A stretch of DNA of 23,775 nucleotides. Source: Deltaproteobacteria bacterium. GTDB taxonomy: Bacteria; Myxococcota_A; UBA9160. The first letter of the stretch is position 1, and every line of letters starts with the position of its first letter. Below are positions 7,066 through 14,492 of the stretch, in pieces. A program made the position numbers and the translations under genes. Below the pieces are notes generated by a model. The model searched no databases. It worked only from the letters and a program-made list of their open reading frames with translations, and had not been told where the DNA came from. The stretch is taken from contig DOUU01000512.1 in assembly GCA_003520425.1 (NCBI GenBank), positions 1 through 23,775 of the forward strand. Direction: 5' to 3'.

Positions 7066-9347
7066 GGCCGAACAGGAGAGCGACCGTGCAGCGAAAGGCG
7101 ATCACCAAGTCGGGAGCGCGCTCGGGTCTAAAGCGCGCACGTGCAGGCCACCCTGCTGCCGGCGGGACGCTCCGACAAAAGCTCGAGACGAACGAACGTC
7201 TGCTGCGCGAGACCGGCCACCTCTTTGGTCTTGAGAAGCTGCGGCGCAAGGAGACAGATCCCGGCACCTACGAAGCGGTCTGGCAGATCCTCCTCAACAT
7301 CTGCAATACCGCACACGTGGTGGGCTGCCGTGTCTCGAGTTCGCCGATCGCTGCGGAAGGGGGAGACGCGCTGTGGAGCCTCCACCTCCCGACCGGGGAA
7401 GCGGTCTGCACCTCACGCGGCATCGTGTCGCATCCCGGTCTGCTCTCGCTGCTTCTGCGCTCGTACATCGAGTCGGGCTATGAGGACAATCCAGGCATCC
7501 GCCCGGGCGATATCTTCGAGAACAACGATCCCCACTTCGGCGGGATCCATTCCGCGGATTTTCAGACCACGGTGCCCATCTTCGCCGGCGGCAAGCTCAT
7601 CGCCTGGGCGGCCTCCGTGACACATGTCATGGACGCGGGCTTCGTCTTGCCGGGTTCGATCGGCTTCATGAACCCCGACTGTTTTTCAGACGGCGTCCCC
7701 GTCGTCGCCGAGCGAGTCGGGGAGAACGACCGGTTCTATCCCTGGTACGAGAAGCGCATGCGCTCGCGCACGCGTGTTCCGGATTGGACGATGGGCGACG
7801 CCCGGGGCCGCCTGGCGGGATGCCTGACGATTCGTGAACGCGTGCTCGCGCTGGTGGAAAAGTACGGGCTCGACTTCTTCGAGGACGTGAGCCGCGAGTA
7901 TATCGAGGACAGCCGACGCTATGCGGTTTCGCGCGTGCGTACGCAGGCGACGCCCGGCCGCATCCGGAAGTCCAACTTCAAAGACCTCGCGATGGCGGGT
8001 AAGCGGGTGCTGCTCCCGCAGCAGAACGTCGACTGCCTCTTCAATCTCCCGCTGGAACTTACGATCGATCGGAGCGCAAAGGTCGCGATCTCGCTCCGCG
8101 GCGCGAGCGGCTGGGTTCCCTTCGGGGAGAACATCACGCCGAACGCACTCGTGTCCGGCATGCTCAATGCGTACTCCCACATGGTGGGGTTTGACATGTT
8201 CAACTGGGGTGCCGTTGCAGCATGGCGCCTCGAGGATCCTCCGCTGGGTTCATGGGCGAATCCCTACTCCGCGAACTACTTCGCGGCGTCGGGCGTCGCG
8301 TGGGCGCCGGCGGTCGTGTGGATGAGTTCGCTCTACGAGGCGTTCGGGCGGCTGTACTGGTCGCGCGGCTTCGTGGAGGAGGTGGCGGCCGGCGGAGCCA
8401 CGACGATGACCGCCGAGTTTTCCGGCGTGAACCAATACGGGCTCTACACGGCCGGGCTGACACTCGAACAAGCCTGCAATGGTGGGCCTGCGCGAGCCAT
8501 CGCCGACGGCGAGACCAGCGCGTGGTGCATTTACACGCCCAACGCAGACTTCGGGAACGCCGAGGTGAGCGAGCTCTACTACCCGGTCGTCTACCTCGGC
8601 CGGAACCTCGAGCCTGACTCGGGCGGCTATGGAAAGTTCCGCGGCGGCCTCGGTCACACCGCGGTGTGGCTCGTGAAGAATACCTCGGGCATCGAGTACC
8701 AGTGCGGCTGCGCTGGGATCCGCAGCAAGGTCTGCGGGAACCACGGGATGTTCGGCGCCTACCCGACTTGGCCCGACCGGGCGGCCTACGCGAGCGGCAC
8801 GAACCTGAAGGAGCTCGCCGAAGCGCACCGACCCCTTCTTCATGAGCGGGGCGACCCGGAGCGCCCGACGATCGGGAAGGACATCAAAGCCGAAGTCATC
8901 GAGCCGAATTGCATCGCGCCTTTTGTGACCCCTGGACAGCTCCACGAGTGGGATGTGATCGTGCACCCCGTCTCCGGCTCGCAGGCACTCGGCGACCCGC
9001 TCGAACGGGATCTCGAGCTCATTCGGAAAGACCTGGACGACGGTTTGGAGCGGGAGCGGATCGCCTCAGAGGTGCATGGGGTCGTGGCGCATTTCGACGA
9101 GAAGACCAAGCACTGGTCTCTGGACGCGGCCGCGACGCAGAAGAAGCGGGAGGCGATGCGCGCGCAACGCAAGGCGCGCGGGGTTCCCTTCCGTGAGTGG
9201 TGGCAGCGCGAACGCGAGAAGATCCTCGTCAAAGAGAACATGGCGGAGGCTGTGCTTGCCATGTGGCGGAGCTCGATGCAGCTCTCGCCCGCCTACGCGG
9301 ACGAGCTGCGGGCTTTCTGGAAGCTTCCCGACAACTTTGGCTTCTAG
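7062..9347 (+). CDS. Acetone carboxylase alpha-like subunit (HyuB/hydantoinase B family), 761 aa
   Basis: This HyuB-family protein carries the diagnostic NNDPHFGGIHSAD at residues 154-166, corresponding to the conserved NDPxxGGTHxPD region of the family that contributes to the metal/substrate site. A cysteine-rich stretch (YQCGCAGIRSKVCG) lies about two thirds along. In acetone carboxylase the alpha subunit binds manganese and holds the carboxylation site. Length (761) is close to AcxB. Two starts are possible. ATG 7062 overlaps the previous stop as ATGA. GTG 7086 is in frame eight codons later and has a well placed AGGAG at 7074-7078. The first about 30 residues are basic and low in complexity, so the shorter 753-residue form is quite possible. 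The family call is secure; the ketone is unknown. Confidence 0.9.
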   Translation: MRPNRRATVQRKAITKSGARSGLKRARAGHPAAGGTLRQKLETNERLLRETGHLFGLEKLRRKETDPGTYEAVWQILLNICNTAHVVGCRVSSSPIAAEGGDALWSLHLPTGEAVCTSRGIVSHPGLLSLLLRSYIESGYEDNPGIRPGDIFENNDPHFGGIHSADFQTTVPIFAGGKLIAWAASVTHVMDAGFVLPGSIGFMNPDCFSDGVPVVAERVGENDRFYPWYEKRMRSRTRVPDWTMGDARGRLAGCLTIRERVLALVEKYGLDFFEDVSREYIEDSRRYAVSRVRTQATPGRIRKSNFKDLAMAGKRVLLPQQNVDCLFNLPLELTIDRSAKVAISLRGASGWVPFGENITPNALVSGMLNAYSHMVGFDMFNWGAVAAWRLEDPPLGSWANPYSANYFAASGVAWAPAVVWMSSLYEAFGRLYWSRGFVEEVAAGGATTMTAEFSGVNQYGLYTAGLTLEQACNGGPARAIADGETSAWCIYTPNADFGNAEVSELYYPVVYLGRNLEPDSGGYGKFRGGLGHTAVWLVKNTSGIEYQCGCAGIRSKVCGNHGMFGAYPTWPDRAAYASGTNLKELAEAHRPLLHERGDPERPTIGKDIKAEVIEPNCIAPFVTPGQLHEWDVIVHPVSGSQALGDPLERDLELIRKDLDDGLERERIASEVHGVVAHFDEKTKHWSLDAAATQKKREAMRAQRKARGVPFREWWQREREKILVKENMAEAVLAMWRSSMQLSPAYADELRAFWKLPDNFGF
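7074..7078 (+). promoter_or_regulatory. Ribosome-binding site favouring GTG 7086 as start of the alpha-like subunit
   Basis: AGGAG lies 7 bases before GTG 7086, the usual spacing. ATG 7062 has only a purine run (GGTGGAAGG) placed too near or too far. This site decides between a 753- and a 761-residue product. Confidence 0.5.
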
Positions 9348-9360
9348 AACAGGAGATCCG

Positions 9361-9912
9361 ATGGCGCAGTACGACGTTTCTGAGATCGAGCGGCTGATCG
9401 ATGGACAGCTGTCGTGGACGCGTGTCCAGGAGATCATGAAGGATGCGAAGGATGCGGACCGCTTCGAGAAATGGGTCGCGATCCTCCAGAAGCGTGTGCC
9501 TTGGAAGGAGAAGATTCTGCTGCCGCTTACGACGGCGCTCTTCATCGTCCGCAAGGGGGAGAAGCGCATCGTGAAGTGCCGCTGCGGGCACGAGTTCGGG
9601 GATTACCGCGTGAACTGGAAGCTGGAGGCGCTGATCCACGTGCGCGAGACGGAGGAACAGCTGCGCGAAGTGTACCGAGGCTCGGAGCAGCCCGACCCGT
9701 CGTGGATTCAGATTCGAGAATACATCTGCCCGGGCTGCGGTACACAGCTTGAGGTCGAGGCGGTGCCCCGGGGCTGCCCGCCCGACTTCGAATTCTTGCC
9801 GGACCTCGATACGTTTTATCGGGAGTGGCTCGGTCGGCCGCTTCCGGACGAGGTCGAGTTCGCGGACAAGACGCTCGACACGATCCGCACCTGGCGGACC
9901 GACAGGCGATGA
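9361..9912 (+). CDS. Acetone carboxylase gamma-like subunit (zinc-binding), 183 aa
   Basis: The third carboxylase gene encodes 183 residues with two metal-ligand groups: C73, C75 and H77 in KCRCGHEFG, and C123 and C126 in YICPGCGTQLEVE. The segment FGDYRVNWKLEALIHVRETEEQ and the region near residues 142-156 (DFEFLPDLDTFYREW) match what I know of the acetone carboxylase gamma family (about 168 residues). The gamma subunit binds zinc and completes the alpha2-beta2-gamma2 complex; it is not found with simple hydantoinases or oxoprolinases. Its presence is the best evidence that these three genes form a carboxylase. The start ATG 9361 follows AGGAG at 9351-9355, and the alpha gene ends 13 bases upstream. 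Its own stop overlaps the next start (ATGA). Confidence 0.88.
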   Translation: MAQYDVSEIERLIDGQLSWTRVQEIMKDAKDADRFEKWVAILQKRVPWKEKILLPLTTALFIVRKGEKRIVKCRCGHEFGDYRVNWKLEALIHVRETEEQLREVYRGSEQPDPSWIQIREYICPGCGTQLEVEAVPRGCPPDFEFLPDLDTFYREWLGRPLPDEVEFADKTLDTIRTWRTDRR

Positions 9913-11108
9913 GCCGCGCACTCGCGGACATCGTGGTCCTGGACCGCACCTCGTCCTTCTGGGCCTCGCTGGGAGTGGCGCTGCTCGGCGATTTCGGCGC
10001 CCGAGTCCTGCGCATCGAAGACCCCGCTCCTCGCGCCGGAATGGGGGACAACGGGGCCGCCCCGCGCGTCCCCTGGGACTGGGAGCGCGAGCTCGCGAAC
10101 CGCAACAAGCGCAGTCTGGTGGTCGACGACCGTCGCCCCGAAGGGCGAGAGATCGTGGAGGATCTCGTGAAGCGGGCGGACGTTGTCGCGATCGACCGGC
10201 CGCTGCGCGAGGTCGAAGAGAGGGGCTGGGACTACGAGACGCTCTCGAAGCTTCGGCCCGAGCTCGTGTACGCGCGCGGCACGGGCTTCGGCCCGCAGGG
10301 CCCCGACCGTGAGCTTGCAGCCATTGACGAGCTCGCGGCCGCCCGGGCCGGCATGATGCCGCTCCTTCCGCAACCCGGTCAGCCCCCTGTATACCCGGGG
10401 CATGGCTCGATGTACACCGCGGTGATGTTGGCTTTTGGGGTCCTTGCGGCGCTCGAGCACCGCGCCGCATCGGGGGTGGGGCAGATCGTCGACGTTTCCC
10501 TGCTTGCGGGCAACATGTATGGAGCGAGCCTCGACCTTCAGGCCTACCTCGCGATCGGCGGGGAGAGGCTTCTTGCCCCGGTTTCACGACTCGACATGGG
10601 AAATCCCATGAGCGGCACCCTGTACCCCGCTGCGGACGGGAAATGGGTGACCCTCACCATGCCTGACACGGACCGATGGTGGCCCGCCTTCGCACCGCTC
10701 GTCGGCATCGATCCCCGAGACTCTCGATTCGACAGCCACGAGAAGCGCTGCGAAGTGAATCGCCTCGAATTGATGCAGGTGCTGGAGCGTGCATTCGCAC
10801 AGCAGTCGTCTGGCCACTGGCGCGCAGCGTTCAACGAGTCCCAGCTGTCCGCCGATGTGATCGAGGACTATTCCTTCCCGGAGAACGACGTGTCGGCCTA
10901 CCGCAATCGCTACCTCGTCGACCTCACTCATCCGAGTTTCGGCCGCATGAAGCTGCTCGGCTTCCCTGTTTTCCTCTCCGATGGAACGGCCACGCTCGAC
11001 CGCCTCGCCTCGTGCGCGGGCCAACATACCGGTGAAGTGCTGCACGAGTGGCTGGGGATCGATGAGGACCGCGTGACCGAGCTGCGCGCGCAGGGCGTTG
11101 TGGCGTAG
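9909..11108 (+). CDS. Class III (CaiB/BaiF) CoA-transferase, catalytic Asp replaced by Ser (399 aa)
   Basis: The N-terminus (IVVLDRTSSFWASLGVALLGDFGARVLRIEDP), the GVGQIVDVSLL segment and the C-terminal GQHTGEVLHEWLG are family hallmarks. These enzymes move CoA between carboxylic acids through an aspartyl anhydride, and the essential Asp (Asp169 in formyl-CoA transferase) lies about 24 residues before the GxGQ motif. Lining up that stretch with the next two genes places Ser167 (codon TCG at 10407-10409, context PGHGSMYTAV) where they have Asp. The protein may therefore be a non-catalytic partner of the next gene product, as in two-subunit class III transferases such as BbsEF. Start ATG 9909 overlaps the gamma gene stop. 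Family call firm; loss of catalysis is inferred from the hand alignment. Confidence 0.92.
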   Translation: MSRALADIVVLDRTSSFWASLGVALLGDFGARVLRIEDPAPRAGMGDNGAAPRVPWDWERELANRNKRSLVVDDRRPEGREIVEDLVKRADVVAIDRPLREVEERGWDYETLSKLRPELVYARGTGFGPQGPDRELAAIDELAAARAGMMPLLPQPGQPPVYPGHGSMYTAVMLAFGVLAALEHRAASGVGQIVDVSLLAGNMYGASLDLQAYLAIGGERLLAPVSRLDMGNPMSGTLYPAADGKWVTLTMPDTDRWWPAFAPLVGIDPRDSRFDSHEKRCEVNRLELMQVLERAFAQQSSGHWRAAFNESQLSADVIEDYSFPENDVSAYRNRYLVDLTHPSFGRMKLLGFPVFLSDGTATLDRLASCAGQHTGEVLHEWLGIDEDRVTELRAQGVVA

Positions 11109-11114
11109 GTGCCG

Positions 11115-12335
11115 ATGCAGACACGACACGCGGCGCTAGAAGGCATCCGAGTCATCGATCTCACGGTCTGGTTCCAGGGTCCCGTTGCTGCGCAGCATCT
11201 CGCCGACTTCGGTGCGGAGGTGATCCATGTGGAGCGACCGAAGGGCGGCGACCAGGGTCGGGGGGTGCGCAGCATCAAGGCGCTGCCGGTGGGCGATTGG
11301 AACCAGTACTTCCTGGTCATCAACCGCAACAAGAAGAGCCTCGCCGTCGACCTGAAGCAGCCGAGGGGGCGTGAGATCCTCTACCGGCTGGTCGAAAAAT
11401 CGGACGTCTTCCTCTCGAACCTCGGTGCGGAGAATCTGGCACTCTGGGAGCTTGGGTATGAGCGGCTCCGCGAGGTGAATCCGCGGCTCGTCTACGCGGT
11501 CACGAGCGGCTACGGGCGCTGGGCCACCGCGAGCAAGCCCGCCTTTGACATGACGGTGCAGGCGCTGACGGGCCTCATGAACCGACTCGGGGAACCGGGT
11601 CAACCGCCGATCTATCTCGGTATGGGATCCGGTGATGCCTACGGCGGCCTGCTCGGGGCGCTTGGAATCCTCGTCGCGCTCCACCAGCGACGGCTCACGG
11701 GGAAGGGCCAGATCGTCGACGCTTCCCTCTACGGCGCTCAGCTTCTGCTGGCGGCGCCGACTCTGCAAGCCTACCTCGCGACCGGCGATCCACGATTTGC
11801 ACGCCAGCGCTCGCGCCGCGACCCCGAGAATCCGCTCTGGAACACCTATGCAGGGCGCGACCGCTGGCTCTTCCTGTGCGTCGCGAACGATGACGCAAGC
11901 TACGCGACGTTGCGTCAAGCACTCGGCGATCCTCCGGTCGCCCGCGATCCACGCTTCAAGTCCGCAGACGCGCGCCGAGCGCACACCCGGGCGCTGGTCG
12001 AGGTGCTCGACGGCGTGTTCCGGGAGCGCACGGCGGACGATTGGACGGCCCGGCTGCGCGCGGAAGGCCTCGCGGCGAGTCCGATCGGAACCTTGCGCGA
12101 CCTCTCCGAGGATCCGCAGGCCTGGGCCAACGACTACCTTCTCGAGACCTACTGCGAAGAGGTGAAGCGGCAGGTCCGGGTACGCGGCCTCCCGATCGGG
12201 CTCTCGAAAACCCCGGGGCGTGTCGAAACGCTGGGTCCCGAGCTGGGCCAGGACACGGAGCTTCTGCTTTCGGAGCTGCTCGGCTACTCGTGGGAGGAGA
12301 TCGGCGAGCTGAAGAGCCAAAAGGTGATCCCGTGA
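11115..12335 (+). CDS. Class III (CaiB/BaiF) CoA-transferase with catalytic Asp174 (406 aa)
   Basis: Typical family N-terminus (ALEGIRVIDLTVWFQGPVAAQHLADFGAEVIHVERP), NRNKKSLAVDLKQPRG, and GKGQIVDASLYGA. The catalytic aspartate is in GSGDAYGGLLG, Asp174 counting from ATG 11115. A GTG at 11109, directly after the previous stop, would add two residues; ATG is preferred as the commoner start, but neither has a clear ribosome-binding site, so coupling to the upstream gene is likely. With its Ser-bearing neighbour it may form a hetero-oligomer in which only this chain forms the acyl-aspartyl anhydride. In context it would activate the carboxylated ketone or a downstream acid using succinyl-CoA, acetyl-CoA or a similar donor. 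The donor and acceptor are not readable from sequence. Overlaps the next gene by GTGA. Confidence 0.93.
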   Translation: MQTRHAALEGIRVIDLTVWFQGPVAAQHLADFGAEVIHVERPKGGDQGRGVRSIKALPVGDWNQYFLVINRNKKSLAVDLKQPRGREILYRLVEKSDVFLSNLGAENLALWELGYERLREVNPRLVYAVTSGYGRWATASKPAFDMTVQALTGLMNRLGEPGQPPIYLGMGSGDAYGGLLGALGILVALHQRRLTGKGQIVDASLYGAQLLLAAPTLQAYLATGDPRFARQRSRRDPENPLWNTYAGRDRWLFLCVANDDASYATLRQALGDPPVARDPRFKSADARRAHTRALVEVLDGVFRERTADDWTARLRAEGLAASPIGTLRDLSEDPQAWANDYLLETYCEEVKRQVRVRGLPIGLSKTPGRVETLGPELGQDTELLLSELLGYSWEEIGELKSQKVIP

Positions 12336-13564
12336 CGCGGCCCTCGTTCGCAGGGTTCGCTGCAGGACCCCTCTCGGGCATTCGCGTCCTTGATCTCTCG
12401 ACGATGCTCGCAGGTCCTTACGGTGCGACGCTGCTGGGCGACCTCGGCGCTGAGGTCATCAAGGTGGAGTCACACCACGGCGACGAGAGCCGACATCTCG
12501 GTGCGCACAAGCTGGGAGAGCGGGCGCCTTTTCTTGCCCTCAACCGCAACAAGCGGGCCATCGTGCTTGATCTCGCCAAGCCCTCCGCGCAGTCGGTCTT
12601 CGCGCGCCTCGTCCGCCGCTCGGACGCGCTTGTGACAAACGTGCGGGAACCCGCTCTCTCTCGTCTCGGGATCGACTACGAGTCGGTCCGTCGCCACCGA
12701 AAGGACGTGATCTGGGTGGGCGTTACGGCCTTCGGCCCCGACGGTCCCTATGCGGGCCGGCCGGGCATCGATTTTCTGGCGCAGGGCTACGCGGGCCTCA
12801 TCGCGGGGAACGGCGATCCGAGCGCGCCGCCTGTCCGCGTCACCGCGCCGCTTGTGGACGTCATGACCTCGATGTGCGTGGCGACCGGCGTCCTCGCGGC
12901 CCTTCGCGTCCGGGATGCCACCGGAGAAGGCCAGCGCATCGACCTCTCGCTCCTCGACGTACTGACCCACGCGCAGGCCTCGGTGCTGCAAAGCTACCTG
13001 CTCACCGGGGAGGTGGTGCCGCGAACGGGAAACCGCAGCCACTTCTTTGCACCCTCGGGCGTGTATGAGTGTGGGGACGGTCGGAGGCTGTGCATCACCT
13101 GCCCGTCGAACAAATTCTTCCGCAACCTCTGTCAGGCGCTCGCCGTCCCGCTCGCCGAGGACCCACGCTTTGCGAGTTCCGAGGACCGGCTTCGCCACCA
13201 AGACGAGCTCGATCGGTTGATCTCGGCCCGCTGCAAGGACTTCCCGCGCGACGAGCTGCTGGAGAAGATCATTGCCGCCGACGTTCTGGCCGCACCGGTG
13301 AGCGAGATCCCCGAGGTGGTGCGCGATCCGCAGATCCGGCACAACGGGATGATTGTGGAGACCGAACACGCGCGCCTCGGAAAGCTCGAGGTGACCGGCG
13401 TACCCATCAAGTTCCGTGGCACGCCCGGCAGCGTGCGCCGCGCGCCGCCCCTGCAGGGACAGCACACGCACGAGCTGCTTGAGGAGCTCGGCTACGGCCG
13501 GGAGGAGGTCGCTCGGCTCACCGAGGAGGGAGCGGTGGCGGGGCCGACACGCAAGGACGGGTAG
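12332..13564 (+). CDS. Class III (CaiB/BaiF) CoA-transferase with catalytic Asp176 (410 aa)
   Basis: Third consecutive class III CoA-transferase. It starts at GTG 12332 inside the preceding stop (GTGA) and shows the classical N-terminus GIRVLDLSTMLAGPYGATLLGDLGAEVIKVE, with NRNKRAIVLDLAKP following. The catalytic Asp176 sits in PLVDVMTSMCVATG, 24 residues before GEGQRIDLSLLD. The C-terminus ends with the usual GQHTHELLEELGYGREEVARL. It looks most like ordinary single-gene members of the family, so it could be an independent homodimer acting on a second acid in the route. It is the last gene of the rightward operon, and only 12 bases separate it from the stop of the convergent crotonase gene, leaving no room for a separate terminator. 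Confidence 0.93.
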   Translation: MTRPSFAGFAAGPLSGIRVLDLSTMLAGPYGATLLGDLGAEVIKVESHHGDESRHLGAHKLGERAPFLALNRNKRAIVLDLAKPSAQSVFARLVRRSDALVTNVREPALSRLGIDYESVRRHRKDVIWVGVTAFGPDGPYAGRPGIDFLAQGYAGLIAGNGDPSAPPVRVTAPLVDVMTSMCVATGVLAALRVRDATGEGQRIDLSLLDVLTHAQASVLQSYLLTGEVVPRTGNRSHFFAPSGVYECGDGRRLCITCPSNKFFRNLCQALAVPLAEDPRFASSEDRLRHQDELDRLISARCKDFPRDELLEKIIAADVLAAPVSEIPEVVRDPQIRHNGMIVETEHARLGKLEVTGVPIKFRGTPGSVRRAPPLQGQHTHELLEELGYGREEVARLTEEGAVAGPTRKDG

Positions 13565-13576
13565 CGGTCTTTTGCC

Positions 13577-14455
13577 CTATTTCTTTCTCTCCCACTCCTC
13601 CTGCATCCGTCGCCTTGCTTCCGCCTCGTGCTCCCGGATCTCCCAGAAACGCGCCTTGCGCTTTTCCGTGAAGGCAGCCCCGCCCTCTCTTCCCTCCGGG
13701 AGATCGAACCAGTCCGGGTACATGGTGCTCGAGATGACACCCATCTCGGCGTAGCCGTCCATCATCTGGTCGAAGCTTGCCTTCAAGATCTCGAGGCAGC
13801 CGGGCGAGAGGCGCAGCATCTCCTCGCACCAGCGGTCGACCGCGGCCTCGAGGTCGTCTCGGGGCACGACCTGATTCACAAGGCCCATTTCCAGCGCCTG
13901 ATCGGCCTTGTAGCGTCGGCACAGCATCCACATCTCGCGAGCCTTCTTCGCGCCCACGACGTTTGCGAGGTAGGGCACGAAGAAGCCGTCGGCAGGGCTC
14001 GAGACCTTCGGTCCCGCCTGACCGAAGACTGCGTCGTCGGCGGCGATGGTGAAGTCGCAGCAGTAGGCCATGTGGTTGTGGCCGCCGAGGCAGTAGCCCT
14101 GCACCTGCGCGATCACCGGCTTGCGTGAGGTTCGAATCAGCCGGTTGTGGGGATAGCGGAAGTAGAAGGCCTCGCGCAGACCCCAACGCTCCCACTCGAC
14201 GTCACCGCCGACGCCGAAGTGCTTGCCCGTGCCGGCCACCACGATCACGCCCAGGGAAGGATCGTGGTTGGCGTGGTAGAAGGCACGGAACATCTGATCG
14301 ACGGTCCGAAGCGTCATGGCGTTGTATTTGTCGGGCTTGGAGATCGTCACGCGCGCAATCCCGCCTCCAAGCTCCTCGTGGCGCTTGCGCTCGTAGACGA
14401 TCTCGTCGAACTCAAGGCCATCGCCGGTGACGCGCTCCCAGGCCGTCCAGCCCAT
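13577..14455 (-). CDS. Crotonase-family enzyme of BadI/MenB type (292 aa)
   Basis: The sequence follows 2-ketocyclohexanecarboxyl-CoA hydrolase (BadI) and dihydroxynaphthoyl-CoA synthase (MenB) more closely than ordinary enoyl-CoA hydratases: KPVIAQVQGYCLGGHNHMA (113-131), FGQAGPK (144-150), then SSPADGFF (152-159) with the Asp-Gly seen in that subgroup, VVGAKKAREMW (166-176), and GLVNQVVPRDDL (191-202). BadI hydrolytically opens a cyclic beta-ketoacyl-CoA in a reverse-Claisen reaction; MenB does the related condensation. The protein is longer than BadI (260) because of an N-terminal extension of about 15 residues and a charged C-terminal helix (EAEARRRMQEEWERKK). A GGAGG lies just before ATG 14455. 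It is the last gene after the thiolase/DUF35 pair. A ring-opening role is a strong candidate but not proven; a hydratase or isomerase is the alternative. Confidence 0.87.
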   Translation of the reverse strand: MGWTAWERVTGDGLEFDEIVYERKRHEELGGGIARVTISKPDKYNAMTLRTVDQMFRAFYHANHDPSLGVIVVAGTGKHFGVGGDVEWERWGLREAFYFRYPHNRLIRTSRKPVIAQVQGYCLGGHNHMAYCCDFTIAADDAVFGQAGPKVSSPADGFFVPYLANVVGAKKAREMWMLCRRYKADQALEMGLVNQVVPRDDLEAAVDRWCEEMLRLSPGCLEILKASFDQMMDGYAEMGVISSTMYPDWFDLPEGREGGAAFTEKRKARFWEIREHEAEARRRMQEEWERKK

Positions 14456-14492
14456 ACCCCCTCCCGTCCGAGCTCGGCCGGAATCTTCCGCG

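Noticed and set aside
9361-9912. Reading the cysteine motifs of the gamma-like protein as a DUF35 or rubredoxin domain
   Set aside because: Cysteine spacing and the long helical N-terminus differ, and position after beta- and alpha-like genes supports a carboxylase gamma subunit.
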